From: Ascaphus truei
Lineage: Eukaryota; Chordata; Amphibia; Anura; Ascaphidae
DNA: 64,000 bases
Assembly (NCBI GenBank): GCA_036426205.1
Contig: CM071569.1
Span: 1,702,354 to 1,766,353 of the forward strand
Direction of reading: 5' to 3'
The notes under the pieces were generated by a model. The model was not told where the DNA came from, ran no database searches, and was given only the letters and a program-made list of their open reading frames with translations. The position numbers and the translations under genes were made by a program. Position 1 is the stretch's first letter. Each line of letters opens with the position of its first letter. Below, in pieces: positions 23,600 through 35,739 of the stretch.

Positions 23600-24342
23600 T
23601 TCTGGCCCGTAGCACCACATGACCGGTAACCTACGGCGTTGGCTCCTGGAACTATCCCAAAGCTAATGAATGTCGCAAACTGTATAGCTACTCCATACTG
23701 AGGGCAAATTGCAATCCTGTGCTTTTTATTTTTTATATATATTTTTAATACTGCTCCCAGTGGTCTCTTACATTCTCGCTAAACTCCTCGTCACCGGAAG
23801 CAGAAATAAGAAACCTTTACAGAGAAACGCTGCAGCGTTTTCACACTAAACGCCTAACGCACGCAGATCCCTGTGCACGCTTTCACTTCCTCTAGTAAGT
23901 GTGAAGGTGACTCGCTGAAACTGCTTACAATTCCCATGCCTTGTGTCATCACACTGCTTTATTTCTTAACTTTGACCAAAAATAGTGAGAATGCAAGAGT
24001 GAAAAATATTTTTGGGACAATGTGGTCAGCTGTTGGCAGTTTTGGAGTCGCGTGCGCTCCCGATCCACGTTTTGTTTGTTCTTTGAATGTAGCAGTTGCT
24101 TCTCTCAGCCCCCAATGTGTCTCTGCCGTGTCACTGTGCTGCTGCTTAACGCCAGGGTCGGTTCATTTGTCTTGTTTCCTTCTTTTCAAATTTCCAGCCA
24201 AAACCAAAGATTTCTCTATGATTGTATAAACTCAAAAAAAAACAAGAACCAAACCAAAAAGAAAACCATGTTGAAGAGGAAGAACAAGTCTTCAGTCTCG
24301 GGCTAATCTGTGGCAGGTGCAGACCAAGAGGTTATAGGATAG

Positions 24343-24514
24343 GGGTGGCCAACTCCAGTCCTCAAGGGACCCCAACAGGTCAGGTCTTCAGGATATCCCT
24401 GCTTCAGCACAGGTGGCTCAGTCTTCGGCTCAGCCGCCTGTGCTGATGTAGGGATATCCTTAAAACCTTACCTGTTGTTCGCCCTTGAGGACTGAATTAG
24501 CCCCCTACCCCTGT
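24343..24514. mobile_element. hAT-type MITE, same family
   Basis: AGGGGTGGCCAACTCCAGTC at the left and CCCCCTACCCCTG at the right, with the GCTTCAGCACAGGTGGCTCA core. No clear target duplication remains. Confidence 0.8.
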
Positions 24515-24964
24515 CCAATAGGACAATGAAACTCTGGGGTGCCCGGTCTTAACGAAAATGAAATACAGCAGCCTGGAGCTGAGGAGTTCTAGATTTGCGC
24601 TTTACCAAATATTGTCCCTTCTGGGTAACAAGACCTTGCATGTTTGGCATAACCACTGTTTGCGAGCAGGTGGGGGCTTTGCCCTTCTGTAACCTCCTAC
24701 TCTCTCCACAGCGTGCCCTATACACTGAAGATACAAGGTGCATTATTGGCTTCTCTGGCGGGTTCTGTAAATCCTTCAGTGTTGGAGGGGCATTCAGCGC
24801 ACTGAAGAGCAATGCATTTCAAGGCCCCTCCGCTCTGTTGGGTCTAACCCTTCGTGGGCTGGGGTGATGTTGATTAATACACGCTGAGGTGCACTTCCTT
24901 TCTGTTTCTAATTGTTTTCTACAGCTACTTGGAACAAGCCATCCTGTAGGAAATCAAACAGGAA

Positions 24965-25055
24965 TATATATGTATATATATATGTGTATATATATGTGTA
25001 TATATATATATATATATATGTGTGTGTATATATATGTATGTGTGTGTATGTATAT
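24965..25055. repeat. TA/TG compound microsatellite
   Basis: Alternating TATATG, TATA and GTGTG tracts. Confidence 0.9.
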
Positions 25056-26307
25056 TATTATTTTTTTTGTTTTGGAACACTACAGTATTCCTTCTTTTTG
25101 GTCTGAAGAGAGACAAACTTGCTGTGACACTGACTTGTAAAAGGTTCTTCTGCTTTTCAATTCATTTGTACAAAGAAATTCAACTATATTTTGCATTCCT
25201 TTTTTTTTTTGTCCTAGCAGAGCTGAAATAGATTTAAGTACTAGTTTTACAAATACAGTTTTTGGACAAAAAAATAAAAATCTGTTCCTTTTCTTTCGGA
25301 TGACGATGATTCCTTGTCTCACAAAGAATATTTTATATGTTAAAACCGTGAATTTTATTACTTGTGGTGGTTTACATTTCTGACTGACCACCAGAGGTCT
25401 CTACAGAATTAAGGTTCCCCCTGCTTGTTGTTCTTGGGATCCCATTTTATTTATTTTTTAATTGTTAATTTCAGCTACAGGAAAAGTGCCACCGGTAGCA
25501 TCCTCATCAGGGGAAACAAAATGGTGTTTAAATCTCCTGCGTTACTCTGACCAATAGGAAGCAAGTCCCCGTAGCTAAAATAAACATATTTCAGCTCCAG
25601 GGACCCTCTGTTTTAGATTACATTGCAGAATTTTTTTTCTTGCTAAATACTTTGCTATTCATGTATCAATGCAATTAAAACATTGCTTTAAGACTGCCCG
25701 TTCTACATGCGTCAGTTTCAGATGCAAAACGCCTGTTAACTCATTCGCTGCCCGCAGGTACCACAACATTTCTTTCCAAAACGTTAATTAGGTTGCTTAC
25801 CTGAAATGAACCAAAAAATGTCGAATGTGGCGTTCCCACAGTGATACATCGTGAACAAATTGCGCACAGTGACAAAAATGAACGTGAACGTAATGATTAA
25901 CATAAACCAGTAGATACCTATATCCAATAGCTGGATAAATGTAAAGTGACTATACAATTTCAAACAGTGAACAATCCAAAAGTGAATATGATTTGTGAGA
26001 AATGCATAAGCCAAAATAGGAAAAATGAATCCTTCACTCAACCCTTGGATAAGAAACACACATTATAAAGGGATGGATCAAATTAGATGACAATTATTTC
26101 TCCTCCCCCCCCCCTATCTTTTGTGTCACAAATACTCCAGTAGATTTAAGTCTAGGCTGAGCTTATAGTGCCGGCGACCGACGTCGCATCAAAACTAATG
26201 CATTGAATCCGTCACATGCGCTTGTAGTAGGTGCAACGTACCAACCAAAATCTCTGTAGTCAGTAGAATTTGATTTTTACAGCGACGGTCTCACCATGTG
26301 ACAAGTT

Positions 26308-26917
26308 TTGTATTGTATGTCTTTATTTATATAGCGCCATTAATGTACATAGCGCTTCACAGCAGTAATACACGTGGTAATCAAATATATAACAGATAAT
26401 ATAAATAACAGATCATGGGAATAAGTGCTTTAGACATTAAGGAAGAGGAGTCCCTGCCCCGAGGAGCTTACAGTCTAATTGGTGGTAGGGAGAACGTACA
26501 GAGACAGTAGGAGGGAGTTCTGGTAAGTGCGTCTGCAGGGGGCCAAGCTTTATGTATCATGTGTTCAGAATATCCACAGTGCTATTCATATGCTTCTTTA
26601 AGCAAGTGCGTCTTAAGTTGGGTCTTAAAGGTGGATAGAGAGGGTGCTAGTCGGGTACTGAGGGGAAGGGTATTCCAGAGGTGTGGGGCAGTCAGTGAAA
26701 AAGAGAAGAGGGCTTTAGATACAAAGGGGGTAGAAAGAAGACATCCTTGAGAAGAACGCAAGAGTCTCGATGGTGCATAATGAGAAATTAGGGCTGAGAT
26801 GTAAGGAGGGGCAGAAGAGTGTAAAGCTTTAAAAGTGAGGAGAAGAATGGAGTGTGAGATGCGGGATTTGATCGGAAGCCAGGAGAGGGATTTCATGAGG
26901 GGAGATGCTGAGACAGA

Positions 26918-26918
<1 letters not shown>
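26308..26918 (-). mobile_element. L2/CR1-type LINE 3' fragment with readable RT C-terminal domain
   Basis: The - strand translates over about 110 residues, with motifs LSWLPIKSRISHSILLLTFK, PPYISALIS, YAPSRLLRSS, PHLWNTLPLS and a stretch ending LKTHLLKEAYE. This is the typical C terminus of CR1/L2-type ORF2. It continues into the standard tail that ends at 26308 (on the + strand, tgtctttatttatatagcgc). A second copy of that tail is at about 48969-49143. The element is 5'-truncated, and its 5' side abuts an AT microsatellite (26919-26959). It lies within or just after the POU2F1 3' UTR, antisense to the gene. Confidence 0.85.

Positions 26919-26959
<41 letters not shown>
26919..26959. repeat. 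AT microsatellite
   Basis: About 20 AT units. Confidence 0.9.
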
Positions 26960-26961
<2 letters not shown>

Positions 26962-27858
26962 GGCTTTTCCTTTGTGTTTTTCTCAGCACCACATGCAACT
27001 ATGCATTGTATTCTCAACCTTTTTGTGCTGTGCTATGTAAGATGCCTGTGACTTTTTAAACTCTTGGGTGGGGGGGGTGGGGGGGGATTGCCAATGAAGG
27101 AACTTTTTACATGGATGTTTTTATTCTCAGTTGATTATGGGGTGTTTGGTCGTAGGGTCATACAAGCTCTATCCCAAAGCAAAATCCAAATGTTAATAAT
27201 AATAATAGCCTAATGCAGATACCAAAGATGATTTCTTTCCTGCAGAATCTTAGACTTGCATTAGTCTAACCTCAGTAATTCCAAAGCTTAGATGTATATT
27301 TTGGTATATTTCTGGGATATTAAAAAAAGGAAGAAAAAAAAAAAGAAAAAAATAAGTTGTTGTTGAAATTCTTGTTTGTTTCAGTGTAATGCTCTTAAAG
27401 TCACAGCATGGAGATTAACTGACCTGTCTTACTCTTGGTAGTTTGAAATAATAGTATTTTTGTATGTTTTGGGTGTGTCTGTGTATGTATTAACATAACA
27501 GTTTTCACTGCCTAGATGTTCATATTAAAAAAATAAAATAAAAAAGGAAAAATAAAGTTCTAAAACGTGTACATAATATTCAATAACGAGAGCGTCATCA
27601 TAGTATCCACTTCTGGTAGCATTTTCATTGATTGCAGTTTTCATCTTTGGGGTGCTTTACATTTAAAGAAACAGTAACCCTGGTTTCTCTTAGGGTGATA
27701 AATGTACACTGTTGAAATCTGGTGTTATAAAATTGGGCTATGTAACCTTAAAAATTAGGATATTTGATCAGCAATTTTTTTTTTTAAGTGAAGGGGCCAT
27801 TCTCCTCTTGTTCACGTGTACAGAATGCTTTTCCAAATGGGATGATTTAATTCAGGTG

Positions 27859-28013
27859 GTGCTCAATTCCACTCCTCGACACCTCCAGCACGTCAGGTGT
27901 TAAGGATATCCCTGCTTCAGCACAGGTGGCTCAGTCGAAGCCATCTGTGCTGAAGCAGGGTTACCCTTAACACCTGACCTGTTGGGGTGGTCTTGAGGAC
28001 TGAGTTTAGAATC
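27859..28013. mobile_element. hAT-type MITE, diverged copy
   Basis: It contains TATCCCTGCTTCAGCACAGG and the inverted GTGCTGAAGCAGGGTTACCC arm, with degraded outer ends. TTTAAT flanks both sides. Confidence 0.75.
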
Positions 28014-28599
28014 CCTGGTTTAATGCCCATTCCCAAACTCCATACCCATCGCACTGAGCACCTCTGGGCTGTCAAATTCGGCAAAAATACCCTGGCGGTG
28101 CATTTTATTTTAAATTATTTTTTATAACATGAATTCTAGCACTGCGTGGTGATGCGGCTCTGAGCATTTTATAGCGCACCATAAGAATTTAAGCCTCTCA
28201 GCACGATTTGGATAAGTCGCACGGCAGCTTCCCCTGGTAAAGTAAAGGCTAGCCAATCGCCATGCTGCATATAGAGAACACTCGCGGGTGATCAAGACGA
28301 TAATGTCCATAGAGATGAATGGAAACCTTTTTAACTGATTTTTGCAGTTGATGGAGAAACTGGGCTACTGTCGCTTTAAAACACCCTAGCGGTTTTCCGA
28401 AGTGGCCCTCCCCCGGGGTGCCAGTAAACTTCGAAAGATTACGTAGACTACAGTGAATCAGGATCAATGGTAGATTTCGCGTAGATGCATTTGTCTGCTG
28501 TAATTTTTTTATATATATTAACTTACTGTAACTGTACAGTTCATTTCTGTTGTAAACATCATTAAACCATTTTTCAAGTGTTTTAACTTTGTATAATGA

Positions 28600-29503
28600 T
28601 TGTTTCAGTTTAATTGTTCCAGAAATTCATTTCAATGTGGAAGTTGTATGTGAGAAAAGCAGCCAAGTCTTTGGGGTTGGGTAATGATGATCTGTGTTCC
28701 TGTTCCTACTCGATCTGCATCCATTATAAGCTTTCCCACTGTCGCCGTTTCATTTCGCATTGCAGAGCACTTGTTTTTCTTGGTCTTGACTTGTAAAAAG
28801 CCACCTTGAGTGTTAAGCAAGTTACAGTTACAGGAAGTACAACGGTACGTTTTAGGAATTTTAGCATGTGCAGTTATATGTAAGATTATTATTATTATTT
28901 TTATGGTAGACCTATAACAATACAAAACTAGCAATATAAAAAATAACTTGCTTCAAAGCATCGTTATAGCTTAACCTGAATGCCACGAAAGGAAACGTAG
29001 CCACCCTTGCCTGTTATTAAATAACAAGTTGTATGTGATGTTATCCAATATTAACAAATGTATTTCTTTTTCCTCTACCAATCTTTCACCATTGAATGAC
29101 ACTGTTGTAGGCTAAGCAGTCAGCACTCGTCACGGGAATCCCTTCTTTCTGAATACTAACACTCTCATAGGAAAGACCAGAAGGAACGCAGTATATTCAC
29201 TTGCAATTTTTATTCCAAATACTTGTAAATACTAAACATAAGAACATGGAGAATTACAAAAAGCCAACAGTGAAACGGGCTAGAAAAATAACTCCATGGG
29301 TTAATATTTATATACAAACATTTTCTGGAAACTGGGTCATAAATGTAAGGTACTGGTGAGATTTGGTACTCCCCCCCCCCCCCCCCCCCCCTTCCAGTGC
29401 ATATTCAGCAAAGGGAATAATGAAACTAAGAGTATACACCAGGTATATTATGTATAGGGTACCAACGATTACAAATAGTGTGTGTAGAAGTATATTATGT
29501 ATA

Positions 29504-29534
<31 letters not shown>

Positions 29535-30087
29535 GACCAAGCTCTGAAGCAGGAGTGGGGAATGCCAGTCCTCAAGGTCAGGTTGAACGGATATCCCTGC
29601 TTCAGCACAGGTGGCTCAGTTGAAGACTGCACCATCTGTGCAAACCTGACCTGTTATTGGCCCTTGAAGACTGGAGTTGCCCATCCTGTGCCCTGCAGCC
29701 CTGTGATTCCTTCTGCACCTCTGCCAGTGAGGCCCGTGCACTTGTGTAACCTCGTGGCTCCATGCTCTTCATTCTCACATTTACTGCATTGTTTCCCGAG
29801 AACATCAGATTGGGGTCTGAAGCCCGATCTACCAAGAAATCACAATGGGCCAGTAAAAGACTACACACTTTGCAATGAGTCAGCTTCCTGCCGACACTAA
29901 TAGCGGTGTGCTGTAATTTACTGAGAAGCTCTGTGACAATCAATACAGCTATTAGATCATACGGTTATCCCGTTACCATTTATACAGCGCCTATTCCTTA
30001 AACTGTGATAATGACTCCAATTGGAGTTTCCCTGTGATCGGCACCATCGCTGTTTAATGAATGAGTTCCTCTAACCACTGTGACCCC
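28600..30087. other. Intergenic or distal 3' UTR DNA
   Basis: AT-rich DNA without recognisable exons. It includes a degraded MITE copy at about 29549-29690, a poly-C run at 29371-29390 and a TA/CA run at about 29500-29535. CD247 would approach from the other side, so this is the tail-to-tail interval. Confidence 0.5.
29549..29690. mobile_element. hAT-type MITE, degraded copy
   Basis: The left end contains GCCAGTCCTCAAGG and the middle TATCCCTGCTTCAGCACAGG. The right end (GACTGGAGTTGCCCATCCTG) is in inverted orientation. The central palindrome is shortened. Confidence 0.7.
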
Positions 30088-31637
30088 TATAGCAAGGGGT
30101 GCTCAACTCATCCTCGAGCCCCCCAACAGGCCAGGTTTTCAGGCTATTCCTGCTTCAGAATAATGGTAGGGAAGGGGGGGAGGGGAAGGGAGGTGACTAA
30201 TGTACAGACTAATAAATGATAACAAAGGTGCAAAGGGGGAATAGGGGTAATAATGAAATATGAGAAGGAAACACCCTTTAACATGCACTCATTGTAATGA
30301 TTGATATGATGAGTAAAGATTAATACGTAAATACTTTATTATAATAATTAAAATAAATGGTGATACAACTAAACAAATACTATTGGTAAACAGTGACCCA
30401 ACGTATAAAACAAACCAACAGACATTTACACGTAAACTGGAACAAGGGGGAAATTGGCTAACAGGCTAAGAGGTTAATTCTTGCCGCCGGTTTGTATTGG
30501 TCCTTTGGTGACCGATCGCATATAAAACCCTTCCCTGTAGTATCCCACGTCACCACCTTTGAAAAAGCCTCCGCGAAACGTGCGTCAGGTGGGAGGCGGG
30601 ACCAAAAGGCTGACGTCATGACGCATCTCCGTCGGGTTGTGAGTGAGAGGCACTGCTGTGTGCCGGTCTGAGCCGGTACCTTGCAGGTTTGATCTACACA
30701 TACCCCCTAAACTGTTATTTGTCGCTTCAAACGATCTCAGAGCATTATATGCGCATGTCTTCTGCTTCTGATTACTACATCGTGACGACGGTGTTTTAAG
30801 TATATTAGCCACCTGACACTATATTTTCGTGTTATGAGCAGAAGCTTTTTGTATGTTGTAACTGCTGGTTTTAAAGTAGCAGTTTACTAGATACTATGTA
30901 TCTGTTACTCATGCGGCCCTCACTCCACCCATTGATAGATTGCTCCTCAGTAACCATTGTGTGATTTTGTAACAGTGCAGTGCTTTAGTTTAGCATAGGA
31001 GGCTATAATTTGATACGGGCTAAGACCCGTGCCTCAGGGCCACGTTAACACACTTTGTGGGCCATTCTACATCTTTTTTGCACCGTGATGCACCACATTC
31101 ATGTATATTTCATAGCCATTGTGATTATTTCGCTAAAGTTGTGCAAACATTGATTGTGTTACTAGTGTTTGATTTAACGCACTAGATTGATATATTCGGC
31201 TGGATATTTTTCTTGTATCGATTGTGGTTTTCTGAGGGAGGATCTATATATATGTGTGTTTTTTGTACTTAAAGAGTCGTGACGGTCAGTCCTTAGTACC
31301 TGTCTAAATAATACAGGTTTTTAACAAATTTTTCCGTGCTGGACTTAGGGATCTTTTGATAAGCTACTGTGAGCTCACTACTAATAAGTACTTACCTTGT
31401 TCCAGCTTACGTGTAAATGTCTGTCGGTTTGTTTTATACGTTGGGTCACTGTTTACCAATAGTATTTGTTTAGTTGTATCACCATTTATTTTAATTATTA
31501 TAATAAAGTATTTACGTATTAATCTTTACTCATCATATCAATCATTACAATGAGTGCATGTTAAAGGGTGTTTCCTTTTCTCATATTTCATTATCCCTGC
31601 TTCAGCACAGGTGGCTCAGTCTTCGACTGAGCAGAAT
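30088..31637. mobile_element. hAT-type MITE split by a nested DNA element
   Basis: The left half (about 30088-30158) ends in CCTGCTTCAG at 30149-30158. The right half resumes with the same CCTGCTTCAG at 31596-31605 and continues into CACAGGTGGCTCAGTC. The intervening 1.4 kb therefore entered an existing MITE and duplicated about 8-10 bases of it. The right terminal part of the MITE is missing. Confidence 0.75.
30159..31595. mobile_element. DNA transposon-like insert with about 200-base inverted repeats
   Basis: The sequence at 30249-30447 (starting AATAATGAAATATGAGAAGG) recurs inverted at 31395-31594 with few differences. The central 950 bases contain no long open frame, so the element is non-autonomous. 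It includes a GC-richer phrase CCTCCGCGAAACGTGCGTC near 30568. About 90 purine-rich bases (30159-30248) lie outside the left inverted repeat, so the precise left end is uncertain. The superfamily is not determined. Confidence 0.7.
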
Positions 31638-31682
31638 GAAACCACTTCTTAATTGATCTTTTCAATCTCTTCAGCATTACTG

Positions 31683-31818
31683 CAGGGCCCCGGGTATACG
31701 GCGGGTTCCGTTCCAGGGGCCCCGGGAATACGGCGGGTTCCATTCCAGGGGCCCCGGGAATACGGCGGGTTCCGTTCCAGGGGCCCCGGGTATACGGCGG
31801 GTTCCGTTCCAGGGGCCC
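31683..31818. repeat. 32-base GC-rich tandem array, four copies
   Basis: Units of GGCCCCGGGAATACGGCGGG followed by TTCCGTTCCAGG repeat about four times. They differ only at one or two positions. Confidence 0.85.
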
Positions 31819-32070
31819 GCCGTATAGTGAAAATCGCCGGAAAGCGGATCCGGCGATTTTCAGTTCTGTGCATGCACAGAACGGCGTTTTCGCCCGGCGC
31901 GCATGCGCAGACTGTTGTCTGCGCGCGCATACCATAGGCTGCGCATGCGCGCCGGGCGCAACCGCTCATTCTGTGTATGCGCGACTGAGGATCAAAGATG
32001 GCGGCCCCCTTCTCGGTGCCGCCGTATCGGCGGATCGCCGAGAAGCGGGGCACTGCTGTATAACAGACAG
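31819..32070. other. CpG-rich palindromic block with NRF1- and YY1-like motifs
   Basis: The block has nested inverted repeats: GCCCGGCGCGCATGCGCAG and its inverse within about 70 bases, and TTCTCGGTGCCGCCG against CGGCGGATCGCCGAGAA. It contains GCGCATGCGC twice (NRF1-like) and AAGATGGCGGC (YY1-like), a combination found in CpG-island promoters. It is equally compatible with a GC-rich transposon remnant. No gene start is visible beside it. Confidence 0.5.
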
Positions 32071-35000
32071 AATCCATCTGTCGGCTACTTTCTGACCCTC
32101 GCTCATTTGCCGCAAACACTTCTAGTAACAGTCCCGCTTTACTAAATAAATAAGCTCTCTGGGCCTTATTCTATATACACTGAAGTGGCGATGAAGTTCT
32201 TTCTATGGCAGAAAATCCTCGGTGAAATCTATAGGGATTTTCGGAAGAACACCCACTTTGGAATATAGCGAATAATGCCCTTGGTCTTTAGCAACATCTA
32301 GTTGTGACCTTTTCATGTGACTGGATTGAGAGTATAAGTACTGTGACCACATGATCAGAGAACCTGTTTCAGTAACTGTTTAATCAGTGTCTTGGGGACC
32401 AGCACCTCGTCTCTCGGCAACGTTACCTAAACGTCTGGCACAGAAAATTAAACCGGAAGCATTGGGAGAGCAGGTATTAACAAAAGGATTTTTGCAAAGG
32501 AACAGCTGATCATATAAGAAAATGCCACGACTGAGAAAAAAGCAAGTTGAATGATACAACTGCATCAGTCCACATCTCAATACCCAAACACAAGTAGCTT
32601 CCAAGCCCAATGCAGGTTACGCCCATCCATAACTACAGATGCCGTATGAAGTGTACCTTCGATGTAAGGCAGGGGAGTTGCAGCAGACCTCTTATACTCG
32701 TCGCTCTTGGTAATGCCGGTTTTCTGAGCTCTTTGAGCATGGAGGCCACAAATTTGCCAAAGGTGCCGGCTGTCTTCAAAATGTTAATGCACTGAATTCA
32801 GTTTGTCTGTTATGGATGCGGATAAGCTGCTTTAGGAAAATACAAGGTATCCAGAAGACCATGATAATTCTAAAAAAAAATGTACAAGTAATATTTGAAA
32901 TACTTTATTGCCTAAAAGTTGGCATAATTCAGACCGTCCTTGTGGGCCGTCAAAAATATATCCAGATTTTACCAGCATTTACTAGTCTACATTTGTTTAA
33001 TGTTCTTTGTGTGTGTGTGCACTACAGTAATATTGCAAACGTGTTACATGTCTTTACTTTGTGTATTAAGAAAGATGGGGTAGTTGGGGGTGGGATGTCT
33101 GCTCTAAGTAGCAAAATCATGGTGTTTCCCAGTTTATGAATGCATGGGTCATACACCGAGACCGTGAGGTAGTTTAGAAGGAAAACTATCATTTGTTTTT
33201 AAGAAGATATTGTCTTTTCGTGGTGGTGGCTGCTTCTGCTTGTCCCTCCGGTCAGGAAAGGTGACCTTGTTGGTGTACTAGCTTTCCACATCGGTTTAGC
33301 CAGCAGGTTCCAGCCCCCTGATGGGACCAATGCTGTCCTATAACAGTTACCCAGTTTAACATAATGTAAAAGAAATCGGAAAAGTCCAGCACCGCGGACA
33401 GCGACTTTAAGGTGTGCCCTTGATGCAATGTTGTTGAGCTGCTTTCTCAAGTTGTTACACATCTAGCAGCTTACTCATCCAAGTCTTCTCCCTACAAAAC
33501 CATACCCAAAATACTCTGCCAGATTGGTCAAGGGATGGCTCCGCAATCAAACCAATGGGGGTGTTCCTTGATTTAACCCCTTTGGGTGCCTATGGGCATA
33601 GTTACTACGTAATGGGGTCTGGCACTCAAGGGGGCCCCGTGACAGTCGCTACGTCCTTAATCGTACTGCCTGTTTCTGTAGGAGAGATCGCCTATAGGAG
33701 CGCACGACAGCTTCACTCTGGTAGCGTGGCCTCTCCTGTACTCAAAGGGATTTAAAAAAAAATTGAGCATTTCAGAAATCTGTAGTATTTATAAATCTTA
33801 TAATTAGGATTGCTACAGAATTTAGCAGGCATGATTACATCGCTTCTTGCACAATTATTGTTTTGTACGCACAATTTTGTGCATTACAAGTGCTGTAAGG
33901 TGAGTAATATCTGCTGCATCTACAGTAAAAAAAAGCTTTATATATAGAAAAATATATAGCGCAGTATATCAATTGGTTTTGCTATTGTGGATAGGTATAT
34001 GGCCTTGCCTATCTGATATATTGGTACTTTAGTGCACGTTTTATTCTTTTTGGGGGAACTTGTACATCGAGTGCATTCAATAGGGTCCTGGTGTGATCTC
34101 TAATCACACATCTGTTATGTTTTTGATTATCCCTTCTGCACCTTTGTACTGTTCATTATAGTTCGTTTTGGATTTGGCTGAGCGGTAAGTCAATGTATAC
34201 AGTGGTTGCACATTTTGGGGGGATCTCTAGCAATCTGGTGCAGTGTTTTTGTAGCAGGGAGACTTTGATGGTCTCTAGATGTGTTGCAACTGTACCAATG
34301 AAACAACTGCTGGAACCTGTCTCTGGTGGTTATCTGAGGCTATGCGATCAGGCAAGTGCTACATATGATGGGTTTCTGATTCCTCCCTCATTCCACTCAG
34401 TAGGACACGGACAACTGAAGCATGGGACGGGACCTGTTCTACAAGGAAGTCATGCAAAATGCAGGTAACAATCACTGATCTCCTACTGCCATCAATTCCA
34501 GGCGTGGTCAACTCCAGTCCTCAAGGGCCACCAACAGGTCTAGTTACCGGATATTCCTGCTTCAGCACAGGTGGCTCAGTCAAAGACTGAGCCACTGATT
34601 GAGCCTCCTGTGCTGAAGCAGGGATATCCCCAATACCTGAACTGTTGATGGCCCTTAAGGAGCGGAGATTGCACCACCTGTGCTGAAGCATATCCTGAAA
34701 ACCTGACCTGTTTGTGGCGATTGAGGACTGGAGTTGGCCGCCCCTGGTCTATTCTGTATCTGCAAACCAAAAAAAAAACCATATCTCTAAACGGCAACAA
34801 ATCCAGTATATTACCATGAAAGGTCTGAAATATGTCATCTTAATTCTCAACTTTAATAACGAAAAAACTTGGACAAACAATTGTATGTACACAACGAAGG
34901 CTGGACAAAGAGGGGGTGCCGCTCTGAAAGGGTTAAAGTGTCATTCTTTCCCTAATACTCTGAAGGCCTATCCTGCAGCGAAGGGGTTAACTCCAGTGCT

Positions 35001-35315
35001 AGAGGAGTGTTCAATACAGACTCCAAGCATTGAAGGGTTAAAGCGATCTGTGCTGAGACCTCCAGCTGCGCGAGGTGCTCTTACAAACCCGTAACTCTTG
35101 CTACGGTTCCATTATTCACAGGCTCGGTGACACTTTGCCTTGAGGTTTCTTTCGCTAGTTGAGGCTAAAGCTTTTACATTTTGTTAAATGAAAGAAAGAA
35201 GCAATTAACTTAAAGATGATGTATCGCGCGATAACGTCCACTCTGTGTTTCCATATCCGCTGGTGGTGGAGTCTTCCCCTCAACCCCTGACTCTCTCAAT
35301 CATATATTTTGTTTC
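32071..35315 (-). other. Region downstream of CD247, including its 3' untranslated region
   Basis: The 3' UTR of CD247 starts at 35315 and runs leftwards. A reverse-strand AATAAA near 34040-34045 is one candidate end, giving a UTR of about 1.3 kb. The interval contains a composite hAT-type MITE (34498-34746) and otherwise AT-rich DNA in which I recognise nothing. An open frame at 33199-33462 on the - strand looks repeat-derived. Confidence 0.45.
34498..34746. mobile_element. hAT-type MITE, composite or expanded copy
   Basis: It carries two successive inverted right-hand segments (around 34610-34670 and 34670-34746), as if one copy inserted in or recombined with another. Ends match CCAACTCCAGTCCTCAAGGG and GGACTGGAGTTGGCCGCCCC. 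Confidence 0.8.
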
Positions 35316-35390
35316 TTAGCGAGGAGGAGGAGGAGGAAGTGGCTGCATTTGGAGGGCATCGTATGTGTCCCTTGTGGCTGTGCTGAGTCC
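35316..35390 (-). CDS. CD247: CD247 (CD3 zeta) last coding exon
   Basis: On the - strand, CTTCTCCAG precedes 35390 and the frame reads GLSTATRDTYDAL, then QMQPLPPPPPR and TAA at 35318-35316. GLSTAT(K/R)DTYDAL(H/Q)MQ..PPR is the signature end of T-cell receptor zeta and holds the second half (YDAL) of the final ITAM. The exon starts in phase 0. The proline run is encoded by repeated CCT codons and is longer than in mammals. FCER1G has the related ending 'GLSTRNQETYETL' but lacks the QMQ-PPR tail, so CD247 is the better call. CD247 following POU2F1 tail to tail is also the human order. Confidence 0.93.
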   Translation of the reverse strand, partial: GLSTATRDTYDALQMQPLPPPPPR

Positions 35391-35474
35391 CTGGAGAAGA
35401 AGACAAATTAGGTATGTGAAGCCGTTACCCACATCAGGCATTGAAACCAACGGTGTCTATTAACCAAAGCATTC

Positions 35475-35511
<37 letters not shown>

Positions 35512-35739
35512 CCTTATTCAAAGGGATGAAGGCAGCGTAATGGGTTACCTCTCGTTTTCAAGTATATCCTGGGTACAGAGTTATGATGACAGATGGATAC
35601 AAATACAGTTACATTAAGTGAGATGGGTTATACATATATAGAGAGGTACTATAATTTTACCATCGAGGTTTATTTGAAGGCCACATTTTAGCTCTGTGCA
35701 GTTTGGGGCTTTCCTAATTAAGTGTGCAGTCCCCACACA

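Larger units (their letters stand above)
15251..28600 (+). other. POU2F1: POU2F1 3' untranslated region (end uncertain)
   Basis: After the stop the DNA is AT-rich, largely unique and without coding exons, as expected for the very long 3' UTR that Oct-1 mRNAs have in other vertebrates. Candidate polyadenylation hexamers include AATAAA at 16269-16274, 27532-27537 and 27551-27556, and ATTAAA near 28561. I cannot say which are used. MITEs sit at 17402-17596, 19762-19927, 23389-23599, about 24343-24514 and about 27859-28013, and a LINE tail at 26308-26918. If transcribed, each MITE would fold into a long hairpin in the mRNA. The end of this feature is an inference from family knowledge. Confidence 0.5.

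Noticed and set aside
31649..32145. Arg/Cys-rich open frames in the CpG-rich block
   Set aside because: Open on both strands because of GC-rich repeats and palindromes; no homology recognised.
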